DNA from: Plasmopara viticola
Lineage: Eukaryota > Oomycota > Peronosporomycetes > Peronosporales > Peronosporaceae
Assembly (NCBI GenBank): GCA_001695595.3
Contig: MBPM02000014.1
Span: 868,001-932,000 of the forward strand
DNA: 64,000 nucleotides
Direction: 5' to 3'
Shown here: positions 34,640-45,854 of the stretch, in pieces
Layout of the letters: each line of letters starts with the position of its first letter
How positions within the stretch are numbered: position 1 is the first letter of the stretch
Program-made: the position numbers and the translations under genes
Notes under the pieces: model-generated
The model's database searches: none
What the model saw: only the letters and a program-made list of their open reading frames with translations
Told to the model about the DNA's origin: nothing

Positions 34640-37480
34640 TATAAGAATACCGATTGTTTATCCTGGATGAAAAGGATTCCATCCTCTTTCTATCGAATGA
34701 CTGCTTAAATAAGTGAATTGTTCTCACATACATTCCAAGCAGTAATCCTTTGCAATTAAACAAATTTGAAAGGTGTCTTAGCGTGTACAAATAGAAGGGT
34801 AAAATCCATTAATGCGCAAAAACATTGTTCATTTTAAACGCCCCATTACCAGCATGTCGACAATGTGGCATCTTAGTACTATACTGCGTAAAACGTATGC
34901 ATGCTAAGGATAGATTTTTTTGTCGGACATAGCATATAGTGTAAATATCAGTAAGTGAGCTCTTAATAGCGAAGGTAACGTAATAAAAAAAGCAGCGGCA
35001 AACTAAAATTTCTTTTCGACAACATCACTTCCAGAAGAACATCCTCTTACTTCTTTTACTCATCACCAGTGTAGCCATCTTTCAACAAGCCAAAGGCAAA
35101 GTCGAAGCCTATAATCTCAGAACAATTTTATTGCCACTTACGAACTTTGTATAAAAGCAGACATGTGATCCATATTTTTGACCCTCTGATAAATCTTACA
35201 GAATTCACATATCAGTAATGGGGCCACAAATGTGTAGTTAATACGAAAAACGCCCCGTTACTGGTGCCTCATGTGCCTCCAAAAGAGGGCTCTAGGTATT
35301 TGTTATTTTAACAAAGACTCGCGCTGGAGATGTCGGATGACACTCAGCTTACTCTTAATCATGCAACACCGATCGCCATAAAGCAGTTGTACACTTTCTT
35401 TCAGCTTCTTATCCTTCAAATAAACTAGAAAAATAATTTGGCTTTTTCGTATGCCTGACAAATTTGGACTTAAAAATTTCGCATGAATTTAACAATGCGT
35501 AGCATCGAAAGTCTTATTTTCAGCCCGGACAATATATAATGAGAACGCCACAACAATCTGACCGTTCTTTAAAAAAGTTGGGCAAAAACCGCCTTCTAAA
35601 GAGATGCATTGTACAGATCGACCACAAAGCGCTTTCATCTCTGATATTGCATTTAAAACGTTGCCAATGCTTTTTATTGGTAATACTTCTCCCTCATGAA
35701 TGGAGTATTCTCCATCGGCAGCTCAAGAGGTCTGAAGTGAAAGGAGTTGCTTACTATTTTCATTCACGCTGAGTTCTTGTAACGTGCAGCTGATAACATA
35801 GTCCTAAGCATCACAGAAGGCTTTGACTTTTTCGGCACAGATAGAACAAGAGCTCGCTGGTAGTTTCTTTAATACAATTAACACCGCCCTGATGCTATCC
35901 CACACACCATGGGGAGTCCGCAAAGCCATTTACGCTTCTTGTGCAACAGCTAACCACTTCCTACATATTGGTGAGACCGCGGTGTAAAGATTTGTTGTGT
36001 TCTGATTCAATTCTATCTCTAAAATTTTATGGAGCAGGAGCTGTACTTTTGCAGCATACAGAATTTTCTGTATTCGGCATGAAGTTGACTGGTCTTCATG
36101 ACCAAGACAGCTGACTTTACTTGGCTTTCATAGCCGACCAATTTATCTAAAAGACCAAAAATATCGTTAAAATACGTTCGAACGAACTCCTGTGATGGTT
36201 GAAGCAATTGCGTGACCAAAAAACTGGACCGCAGCAAGATGTTTAATAGTTTATGGTATCACTAGCCGTTTCCATAACAGGCTACAATGTATACTGAACA
36301 ACTTGAGAATAACACTGACTCCCTTATCCAAATTTGAAAAAATTTTTACAGCGTCCATTCGGACATATTGTGAATCGACAAGTAGTTTCTTTAAAGTTTT
36401 GTTGGGCAGTTGCCGAATTACTACTCAGTTTATTACAAGCATGAACCAGTAACATCCCTTTCTGACTTCGTATACTAACTCTTGGTGACAAATCTAGGTG
36501 ACATCTATTTCACACCATGCCAAATTTATCATATTAAAAGAAATAGCATGAGAGGTTCGTGCTACTCTTTCAGCAATATCCATCGCCTTGTGAAACAGTA
36601 TTTCGTGCCACCTTTTTCTATCTAAAATGGCTGTCTGTGGATACCACACCTAAAGATTGACTTTTCTATAGGATAAATGGTTCTTTGAGACCATCACAAA
36701 CTATTGACCCAGCGTACACTATCGTCAAGGCTGATCCATTGTATCTTCGGACGACATGGTCATGAGTGGAGAGGGGTTTAATAGCTTACAAACATTGCCT
36801 CTGAGATATTGCCGCCCTTAAATTTAGTCAAGATCTTAACACTTCTAGTTTTTTATCATAGTTTTGCTATGATATCCATTTCAATGTTTTTTTGCTACAT
36901 AGTTGCAACGATGTGTTATCCATTGTGTCTTGCGAGCCTGTGATACTACTTTGCGGACAATTCAGATATAACCGGGATTCATAGCAAACACAGCTCAATC
37001 GTAGAGCATTTTCAGAATCATGCGAACCATAACAGTGTCACAGCCCAAAAATTAAATTACACACAACAAGTCCTCTACGTCTATTAATTTGAGCTTAACT
37101 TTCCTACATGGTGGTTTGAGCCCTATTAATCTCTATGTTAGACATATTGCCAAACCGGGCGTCTGGAGTATAAGTTCAAATTGTGTGCTTAGGGTCGCTA
37201 CTAATGTAAATCAATACACGGTCAATGGCGGCGGCTTACATACGAAGTACTCGCTGCTTCCTATTCTATATGCTATTTGTATTCAAGCAAACTCGCCGAA
37301 ATCGTTTAGGCGGTTTTTGCAGCATTTGTGGCGCGAGATCAACGCACTACTTCACAACAAGCTTTTTTCCGCAAACGCTTTCATATAAATTCCACACAGA
37401 AGTGCGGCTAGCCTTGTTGATAAAGGAGTGCCGAAGGTGGCCGCTCTTGCGTGGCAATCGTCGACTGTCGAGCTTTTCCG
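34640..37480 (+). repeat. Dispersed repeat R1, copy A (decayed coding element)
   Basis: About 2.8 kb, closely matching the reverse complement of 51.0-53.9 kb and more distantly 55.6-58.4 kb. Between A and B, a 72-residue stretch (minus strand 36237-36019 here, plus strand 52210-52428 there) is identical at about 67 residues. A plus-strand stretch, 35539-35772, likewise matches copy B. In the plus orientation near 37310-37360 one frame reads GGFCSICGARSTHYF, a CxxC cluster that faintly recalls the C-terminal zinc finger of PiggyBac-like transposases; I could not find a DDE core. Frames are full of stops. I read it as a decayed transposon or multicopy gene of unknown class. Terminal repeats were not found. 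Confidence 0.7.
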
Positions 37481-37685
37481 TGCAAGGTTTTGTTTCTTAT
37501 GATTGCTCTCACGTCGTAATCCGCCAAAGTTGAAGCTTCTGGACAAATGTGAACAAGAATTGCTTTAGCAATGTCTGAAGCAAGTGCGATCACTAAATTC
37601 AACTCTTACAAAGGTAAACACTTGCCATATCCCTGCAGACTCTCAATCATTATCAGCAGGCACTATCAATGGAGACCGCTGATAA

Positions 37686-38715
37686 GTGTATTCGAGCGTT
37701 TTTAGCACAACAGATATGCCGTACTCTCATCTCATCAAGCAGCTGCTCAAAATCAAGTCAAATTTGCGTAACGATCAACTTTGTGCTCACCGCTGGCTCT
37801 ACAAACACGCATGTCTCTCGCTGCACTTTCCTATTTCTCCGCAGAGAAAGTTAAGCTTTTCAGACAATATCAAGAAGCTAAAAAAGCAGGGTTTAGTCTT
37901 GCCTTCACACCGACAACGTCTTCTTGAGTACAGTCCAACTAAGCTCGCCTCGAATATTAGTAAATGTATAAGCATTCCAAGGATAGCAGCTCCACATGGA
38001 CGGTCGAAGAGATCAACAACCACCAAACGCGATGCGTCTGCATTTGATTATGCTGAGAGTAAATACCACGAACAGCCAAAAGCGGATGAGCCCAAACCAA
38101 TAAATTTTGAGGAATGTGGCACTCGGAGTCATACGCGAGCATACCCCTCCATGGAATGTAGCATGCCTGTTCAAATACTCCGCGTACTAGGTTCAGCAGC
38201 CTATGACAACAATTAAAAGTCAGATGTCCTTCAAAACAGTTTCCGAATGATTGCACCATATGTGGTTTTAGCTTAGGACGTGGATGGCGATGACAATTGC
38301 GGCTTCCGCACGATTGCACTGCAATCGCCCGAAAGTCACTGGATAGCAGTTCGTAGGGATTTATACGGGAGGATGATTGCGCACCCCGGCATTTTATGGC
38401 TAGCAGTTTGCGCAGAACTTTGATGACGATGGGGACACCGCTGACATAGGCAAACCCGTAATCATTGATTCATCGGATGCCAATGCCCCAACTTGGTGAT
38501 GCAATTGCAAATCGAAGCGGAAGGCCTGTTATTTAAACTTAACGGCACTTAACATTTATTCCTTCACACGTAAGGGTGAACAACAATGCCCCGAATCGGT
38601 TCGCGTTGATTAACGGCTACCATTACATTTTGTCCTGTTTGCGGCCAATACCACCTGCTCCTCCTATTGCGTTTCACTGGCACAAATATGCTGCACCCAA
38701 TGCAATTCAGAGGTA
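37686..38715 (+). pseudogene. Decayed OTU-type cysteine protease domain with FAR1/MULE-style linker
   Basis: The first part (37686-38216, 176 aa) contains PHGRSKRSTTTKRDASAFDY. In oomycete transposon-derived proteins this basic 'GRP(R/K)-ST-KRD-SAF' linker follows a MULE/SWIM region and precedes an OTU domain. From about 38277 the frame reads DVDGDDNCGFRTIALQ, then HWIAVRRDLYGRM. This is the OTU catalytic D-G-x-x-x-C box and its following helix, with Asp and Cys retained. After stops at about 38420 come KPVIIDSSDANAPTW, and near 38615-38690 GYHYILSCLRPIPPAPPI, like the OTU His strand. The OTU family cleaves ubiquitin or related isopeptide bonds. Here several stops and frame changes rule out activity. 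It follows R1 copy A directly and may or may not be part of the same element. Confidence 0.65.
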
Positions 38716-38719
38716 GTGC

Positions 38720-40225
38720 ATTTAAACCGTAACCTCAGAAGATGGGAAAGCATCAAGAACAGAAGTCAGCAACAATCTGTGACCTTTCAGAAACCCATTA
38801 AAATATGGAATGATTGTTGCATACATGCTGACAAAGAGATCATCAAGCCGTCTATCGAGCTATCGAACTTGGGTTGAAATCCCCTGCGAAGGCAAAAATG
38901 GCTGCAATGGAATGTACGTTCACGTCGTGCAGCTAATTTTTTAAACGGAATGCTTTTGCTTCTCGTTTCTAGGTAGCACTGGCGAAATGCCTTAGAGCTT
39001 TTTAGATTTCTTTATCGCAGCACCGGGCTTCCCCTTTATTGAGATAAAGTGAGTTTTGGACAGAGCACTTGTCGGGAAATTATAATATATTCTCTGCATT
39101 GGGAAATAGTTTGGCCGGAAATTCTAAGGGTTGTACAGCTCTAAGTGCATTGATACTTTATGCTACCCTACTGCAGAAAAGCGAAGAATTAGAGCGAATT
39201 CGTCGTAATGACTTTTCATTGCGTTAAACTTCTGCTGTGAGTGGATCCTCAGCTGTCTATCTGAGAGGTTGGTTTGGGTAGCCAGTCAAAGTAGCCCGGT
39301 CGTCAATATTTAGGCAGCCTCACCATTTTCGAAAATGACTTATTACCGCTAGTTCGAAGAGTCTGCATGTATATCTATCACGACGCAGTGGTGGTTTGAC
39401 CTAAAGCGACGTGTGTGTAATTAAACATGCACCTAGACTATGGCTAATCGTAGCTCAACTTATGGAGGGGGTATGAATCTACCGACAAGGCAGTATGGCT
39501 ATACCGATTTCCTTTAAGACAAATGTCTAGCTTGTGAGTGTATCAACCCCATATAATTCACGGACGTAGCATCTCATACTGCGCAGTGTGTCTTCAAGTA
39601 TTTGGTTGACCTTTCATTTTTTGTGGGTAATCTGCCGCTGACATCAGCAGACGGTATCTAAATAATTGGAGAGCATTTGACGAAACGCAGCAGCAACAAA
39701 GGTCTCAAATTATCAACACTGTGTTAGAGACATAATGATCTTTGAACATTCACTTAGCTGCAATTGATCGTCGCAAACATGATGCTGAAAAAGGGCTTAG
39801 AAGAAATTATGTTATTTAAAAAATGAGAGAAAGGACTTGATATATCACTTCTACTAAAAAATTCAGTAATTGCGGTAGACAGCATCATTTGCAAGTGCAT
39901 CCTTGCTTGCATGCACATACGCTTCGGTAGTTACAAAAATAGGTAGGCACAGCCTTTAGAAGACTAAGTTTGCTGCATAGGCATCTTTGTTAGCTGAAGC
40001 ATCTTTCTTCGGAAGTGGATTTGTTGTTGTAAATGACCCTACCAAACGACAGCTCTTTCCACTGCCTTTTAATTGCGCCATTTTTGAGTAAGCTGTATAG
40101 AACCAAAGATATGTGACTACATTCATACGCACTGCACTTGGAAGTGGCTACTCGAAAAAGTTGTTTCTACCAGGATCTTGCGGCTTCTTTATGAGAAATG
40201 ACAAGCTATAGCGCACACATTCGAG
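38720..40225. other. Degenerate DNA, no gene seen
   Basis: No frame longer than about 60 residues and no recognisable motif; presumed transposon debris. Confidence 0.4.
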
Positions 40226-40229
40226 TTTA

Positions 40230-41610
40230 CGTTTGTTAAAAGCTCTGGCTGTCAAGCCGCAGCTTCATTGAGACGACCCTATCTTCTATGTGGAAGATGC
40301 CGGCTTTTTAGCAATGTGACTTTTTTGCACATTTGCATTGACTGCTACACATCTTTACGCAAGGTCATATAACTTGCTTGAAAAGCCATTTTCCTTCAAA
40401 AGAACTCTGCTAACGGCCAGACCCTTAAAGTACTCAAGTAAATGACTCCACAACCCCTCAGCCTTATTAGCCAATACGGCGGTGGATAAACACATACTGG
40501 CAACCCGTGCTCGCTTTAACAGCATGGTCGAGCGCGGGGTCAGCATTTTGATGTGTTTCTGCAGGGGTTTTAAAACTCACAGTTGGATTACTGTCTCGAT
40601 CACCGAAGTCCTCCATAAGCGCTATAAATTAGGTCGGGCAGGTCGACATCGTCTTCGAATAGTTAATGGTGAAAGCTGACCCATGACTTCCAAGCGCCGT
40701 GACAGGTCAGATATAATTATAATGCATTTCGCTTTAGAATGCTGATTTTCCTCATAAATAGTTAAGCGAACTCAAACTTTGCAATCGACATAATTCCACA
40801 AAATTTGGTTGGGGTGCCAATTTAGTTACATGACAAAGAGAAGAAAGAGCCTGATCGCGAAGCATGTGAAGCACGCTCGATATTCGTCGTAACCCTTTTT
40901 TTTAAAAAGAAATTACCTGTATTTCGGTTTTCACACCAATCGTGGCCATTGTGCGTTGACGTGAGATTAGCTGCTTTCATTGGCTGGATCATAATTTACA
41001 CTAAGCAAAAGATAAATCTTGATTTCTCTAACAATCCATTTACGAGCCGAATTGGCGTCTTACGTGGCGTCTTATGTGGCGCCTATAATCCGCCAAAAGT
41101 AATGTATGACTGCATTCAAGAACACCCGCATACTGATCATCATTTACCAGATTGTCACAGGTCAAGTTTTGTTCTTTTATCCACAACAATAGCATAATAA
41201 TTTCTAAGCAAAGCTGCACCGGACTGACGGAGCTCTTTCCAACTCAGATCTTTGAAGCTACACGAGTCCGTCGACGTTGCTGACCCGCACCTAAACCAAT
41301 ATGACGATACAATTAAATTCATTTCTAGTACTTATAAGAGTTGTTGCACTATAATGTTTAATCTATACCAGTTCTACAGTTGAGTCTTGTGAGCGCAGAA
41401 TGCGTGCTTTCTGATCTCGATCAAGCACGATTCTTGATCTGATCGTCCGACTTGATCGCGACCTTGGTCTAGAGTCAATATTCTGCGTATAAATCCCAGC
41501 TGAATGTATAGTTCTAAAGTGCTTTCGAAATATTTTCAAGACCGAAATGGATTCAATAGTGCGGTCGACGTCAAAGAAGTAAGGTGATTATGGTCTCATG
41601 TTTTGCGCTC
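40230..41610 (+). repeat. Dispersed repeat R2, copy 1
   Basis: This is colinear with 44660-45850 at blocks such as GTCAAGCCGC, GAGCGCGGGGTCA with TTTTGATGTGTT, CAAGCGCCGTGA with AGGTCAGAT, TGGCGCC and GATCTGAT with GACCTTGG. Shorter blocks recur near 60 kb and 62.5-63.5 kb. One frame (40949-41197) shows VDVRLAAFIGWIIIYTKQ, matching VNVRLADLIGCIIFHIEQ in copy 2, so the repeat once coded for protein. Unrecognised family; identity between copies looks like 70-80%. Confidence 0.6.
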
Positions 41611-42242
41611 GGCATCAGATTCAATCTGTCTGACTGATATTATCAACTTGAAACAGGTTTTGGATTGAGCCCAAAGCACAAGGGTGTTTCTAGATTGTAC
41701 ACAATAGAGTGGCATGGGCCCTCAAGATGCATGGGAAACATAGAGTCACAGCTGGGTAAAAAAGTAATATTAAGATTGATAGGCCTTGCATGAACTTTGG
41801 GATGCGACGCGAAGTCGAGTTTTTGATGTCGCGAATGGCTTCGTGGCTGACAAAGAGTCTTTTATCGCTGATACAATTGACAACTTGGCATATTGTTGCA
41901 CCTCGGCAAGCACACTTCGTTGAATGCATAGATATATTTGAAGCACCCCAAATTTAAAAGCTCTTAGCTAATTTGTAAGGTTTCAACAGTAATAATTTAG
42001 AGCTTAAGACCCTTTTTGAAGATGCAAAAGCATCCATAGTCCTTTGCTTAATCAGCCTCAAAGACAGTGTACGTTAAGCGAATCCTAAATAGTTCCAAAA
42101 ATCTGCTACGTTTTAATCGAAAACATACTCAGATGTGGTGTACGAGCCCGGTGTACAAGCCCACCATTGAAGATCCTACCAGAGAATGAAGTAAGGCACG
42201 AAGTACTGTGTTACCACTGGTATGAAAACGGTGTGAGCTAAT

Positions 42243-42560
42243 TCATGCCTTCTCCACGACATAGAAATTGGCACAGTGTGGGAGTTGGCATTCTTGAGCT
42301 CTCCAACGAAACTTGTCTATAAAAGCGACCCAAACGTTTTGCCTAGTCCGTAGCTGAACAGTACAACGGTACTTGCATCAACACCTACTTCAAGAATATA
42401 CTACAACATGTCTGTTTTTTTGTTATACGTTGCATTGCATTTAGTGTCAAATCTGGATGCGGAAGCTGGATATATCCCTCTCGACATTTACTACGCCTGG
42501 CAGCATGCCATGAGAGTGGATAGTTATGCCATACTGGCTAACAAATACCATGGTGAAGCC
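42243..42560 (+). repeat. Inverted-repeat arm holding promoter and 5' part of a small secreted-type gene
   Basis: This arm matches the reverse complement of about 43375-43705, beginning with CTTCTCC.CGA.ATAGAAATTGGCAC. It covers the upstream region and the first 50 or so codons of the paralogue pair. Confidence 0.75.
42318..42325 (+). promoter_or_regulatory. TATA-like box of the small secreted-type gene
   Basis: TATAAAAG lies about 85 bp before the ATG at 42408. The inverted paralogue at 43.4 kb has CAATAGTCG at this place and has lost it. TATA boxes are not a hallmark of oomycete promoters, so its role is uncertain. No Inr/FPR motif was seen here. Confidence 0.35.
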
Positions 42561-42620
42561 ATGCCTTCTGCTTACACAATTGCTTTGATCAAGATGTGGT
42601 ATCGCCAAACCATATCTTGA
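42408..42620 (+). CDS. Small secreted-type protein, 70 aa, possible WY-effector remnant
   Basis: MSVFLLYVALHLVSNLDAEA looks like a signal peptide with cleavage after AEA, though it lacks the usual basic N-terminal residue. The mature part, YYAWQHAMRVDSYAILANKY then HGEAM and IALIKMWYRQTIS, has the spacing of Tyr, Trp, Leu and 'L-A-x-x-Y-G-x-x-A' seen in helices of oomycete WY-domain effectors. No RxLR or EER is present. A paralogue lies in opposite orientation at 43518-43231. The frame could be a truncated effector or a chance frame in a duplicated segment. The paralogue keeps VSSPNAKAGYIP, YYAWQPANRLDSDAVLAK and LGE in phase, arguing that this stretch was once translated. Confidence 0.4.
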   Translation: MSVFLLYVALHLVSNLDAEAGYIPLDIYYAWQHAMRVDSYAILANKYHGEAMPSAYTIALIKMWYRQTIS

Positions 42621-43230
42621 CAAATGGGGGTTATTCCTTAGAAGAGACCAGTCCGCTTTGGGGGCTCAATACGAATGATCTATTTACATCACGAACATAA
42701 AAATTGGATTCTGACATCGATAAGTGTCTATGCTACAAAGAGCATGAAAGTTTCTGGCTGCTGTGTAAGTAGCCATGAAGCTCAAGCAAACCCCGAGAAC
42801 TTAAACGTCTCTGCGTCACAATCTCGCAACATTTAAGAAAGTGAGCAGCCCGAGTCGTCTATTTAAGTAAGTACATTGGTCTTTTTTTACACCTTTGTTT
42901 GACCTTTTAGATAAGATTTTTGAGTAATGCTTGAAAAATAAGCATCAGCGTGCCATAAACCGCCCAAGAAATCTGACAATGGGTTCTTGTTGCGATTGTA
43001 CTGGACACGACAACGTTTTTGTATGTCGTCTGTAATAATTTCGACTATGTCAAGACGGAAAGGCACAACTTGACAATATAAACGACTCAGCTTTTTCATA
43101 CTTCAGTCAGCTTGTGGCTGCTGCCTCATTCATATAAGATTTAGATGCCATTAAAAATTGCGCTAGTAAAGCTTCTGGTGCACCTTCTGTTGTTGAATTT
43201 TATTGCAGTCGGTTTTAAGTTTTAATCATT

Positions 43231-43518
43231 TTAAACGGCAGTAAACGATACTGGCAAGCTCAATGTGCTTGCGATGCGCTGACGCGCACGCCAGATATGC
43301 GTTACAGTTTTGCAAGCTTTAGGGACGAATAAATTCGCCAACTTGGAGATACTCATATCAATTAAAAGGATGGATAATTGGCAGACTTCACCAAGGCGCT
43401 TAGCCAGTACGGCATCACTATCGAGTCTATTAGCAGGCTGCCAGGCGTAGTAATTGTTGTGAGGGATATATCCAGCTTTCGCATTCGGACTTGATACTAA
43501 ATCCAATGCAGTGTACAA
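43231..43518 (-). pseudogene. Inverted paralogue of the 42.4-kb small secreted-type gene
   Basis: The minus-strand frame (95 aa) starts within what was the signal peptide (YTALDLVSSPNAKA), then GYIPHNNYYAWQPANRLDSD and AVLAKRLGEV parallel the 42.4-kb protein. In the matching position the upstream ATG leads into another frame, so the signal peptide is frame-broken and the TATA-like box is gone. After the shared 50 or so residues the sequences diverge. The pair is convergent (tail to tail), about 610 bp apart, between R2 copies 1 and 2. Confidence 0.45.
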
Positions 43519-43705
43519 ACATGTCGAGCAGGAAGTCCTCTCTTGAATGGGTGTGGGCGCAAGAATTGTTATACTGCTGAGATATTAACGAGCGCAAACT
43601 TGGCGAACCTTTTGGTCACGACTATTGACAAGCTTCGTTTGAGAATTCAAGAATCAACCTCCACACCGTGCCAATTTCTATATCGAGGAGAAGGCAAGAA
43701 TAAGC
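43375..43705 (-). repeat. Second arm of the small-gene inverted repeat
   Basis: This is the reverse-complement match of 42243-42560, as described there. It includes the 5' flank and signal-peptide region of the 43231-43518 pseudogene. Confidence 0.75.
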
Positions 43706-44659
43706 TTACACCCTTTTAATCGAATCACCGTTGCCTGGTAACATGCCTCACTCCCTTCTCTGGTAGGTTCTTCGATGGCGGGCTTTCGACACTACATCTA
43801 AGATTTCTTTAAGGAGAAATTAGTGGATCTTTGAAACTAATTAGGATCTACGTTGCTTACGTTGTCTTTCAGGCTTATATGAGATGTCTTCGCGAGAATA
43901 GGCATGTTTCTGTATCCTCAAGGAATGCATCTAGTTCTAGAGTTATGACCGTGATTCAATGACCAACTAAGCTGTAAAGTGTATCTGCAGTCAACCACGG
44001 AGTCGTTCGCGACATCTAAGGGTCAGACTCGTGTCGCAACCCTATGCTTATACCAAATCTGCTCTCGGTGGTACTTTCTCACCCAGTTGTGACTCTATGC
44101 TATCTGCTGTGTCTTGCGAGCTCATATCACTCTATTGCGAACAAGTCAGAAACACCCTTGTGCTCTCTGAAAATTTAAGGAACCTAATTAAGTAATGTGT
44201 GAGGCTCTAGAGCGTTACAATGTAATATTACCAGCCACATAGAATGAGTCTCATGCGTTTGCGAGCTAAACGAATACTTTGCCACATTTTACGGCTAAAA
44301 GATATGCTTAGGAAAGGCTTTGGGTACGTTAGCTTCACGCGTAGGCGTTGTGTTGCTTCTTGTTATGTCCCAACGCAGACACAGAAATTGTGGCCTAGAT
44401 TCAATGCGTTAATTGATTCATATTACAAATTAGATTTCTCTCGCGCAGTCTAGCCGGAGCGCTGTTCGTAACCCTCGATACTCTGTCAACAGGATTAAGT
44501 GCGCAACATCGTAATCAGATCTTGAGAACCGCAAATCCGCGTCTGCCTTCCTATGCAATGCACTTGAAAATGAAGCTGACCTTTGCAGTAGAGAATTGCC
44601 AGATAAAGTTGTTATTATCTTGGCCTTGCGTCCTATTATGAAAAGTATCAACTTTCAGC

Positions 44660-45850
44660 ACAACTAGATGCATACATTCGACTTTCTGTCAAGCCGCACC
44701 TCTATTAAGACGACCCTCACTCGGATCGACTGCTGCACGTCTCATCGCAAGAAATTGAGCTTATTTTAGAATCCGCTTCTAAAGATCGAGTGCGGGGTCA
44801 ACATTTTGATGTGTTGCTACAGGTATATCGTGACTTACACTTGGATTACCGTCCTGATCACTTGAGCGTTATCAAAAGGTCGGGATTCTCGGCATCGTCT
44901 CCGGATGCTTAATGGTTTACGCAAACTCATGCCTTTCCAGCGCCGTGAAAGGTCAGATTAAATGATGCTGTATCTTGCCTCAAAATACCGATCTCACCCT
45001 TTAACTTGCAATGAATGGCAAAATGCCGCAATTTTTTCAATAAACTTTAAACTCGACATTATTCTACGCAATTTGGTTGGATCACCAGGACGATTGCATT
45101 TCAAACTAGTCAGAAAGACCCCGATTACCATGCCCGCCAATTACAAGGGAGCGGCCTAAGCTTTGCTGTCTTAAGTGCGCGCTTGATCTTCGTGAACATT
45201 ACATATTGCGATACAATTTGTCTGTATTTCAATATCCACGTCAATGGCGACCATTGTGGGTTAACGTGCGATTGGCTGATCTTATCGGCTGCATCATATT
45301 TCACATTGAGCAAGGCGATCAAGTAAGATTTTTTCGTCACTTCATTTGACGGCAAGAAATGCGCCCTCTATGACACTCTATGTGGCGCCGATTGCTCGAA
45401 AACGTTGTGCATAGCTACATTAAAAAGGTCCAAATATGAAACTTTATTTATTAAAATGTCGCAGGTCATATTTGTTTATCTCTCCATCCTTTAGGCCCTA
45501 AGCCAAGCTCTACCAGATCGCTCGAGCTATGTCCGCTTCGAGTCGTGAAGCTATCCGAGTTCGTCGACGTTGCTGACCCGTACATGACTCAATATGACAA
45601 TAAACTCTTAGATTTCAGTTTTAGTATCTATACTTTAGGATTTAAATATACATTAAAACAACTGGTGGATCTTCTGAGCGCAACGAAGCGTGTTTTCCGA
45701 TCTTGAACATAATAGATTCATGATCTGATTTATCGACCTGATCGCGACCTTGGCTTAAATTTAATATTATTTCAAGACCGAGATAGAATCAATAGTACTT
45801 TATGCAGTCGATCTCAAAGCAGTAAGCTGATCATGGTCCCAAATTACGTG
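44660..45850 (+). repeat. Dispersed repeat R2, copy 2
   Basis: Direct-orientation copy of 40230-41610. The plus-strand frame around 45195-45350 (HYILRYNLSVFQYP, WVNVRLADLIGCIIFHIEQ) is open for about 50 codons and matches copy 1. A later patch, KLSEFVDVADPYMTQYDN, matches SLKLHESVDVADPHLNQYDD in copy 1. Just upstream, about 44098-44150 shares CTGTGTCTTGCGAGC with R1 copies, so families R1 and R2 abut or are parts of one larger unit. Confidence 0.6.
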
Positions 45851-45854
45851 AATT

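Noticed and set aside
34640..45850. LTR retrotransposon with R2 copies 1 and 2 as its LTRs
   Set aside because: The copies are direct repeats 4.4 kb apart, but no gag, reverse transcriptase, integrase, primer-binding site or TG...CA ends were seen, and the interior holds the unrelated small-gene pair.
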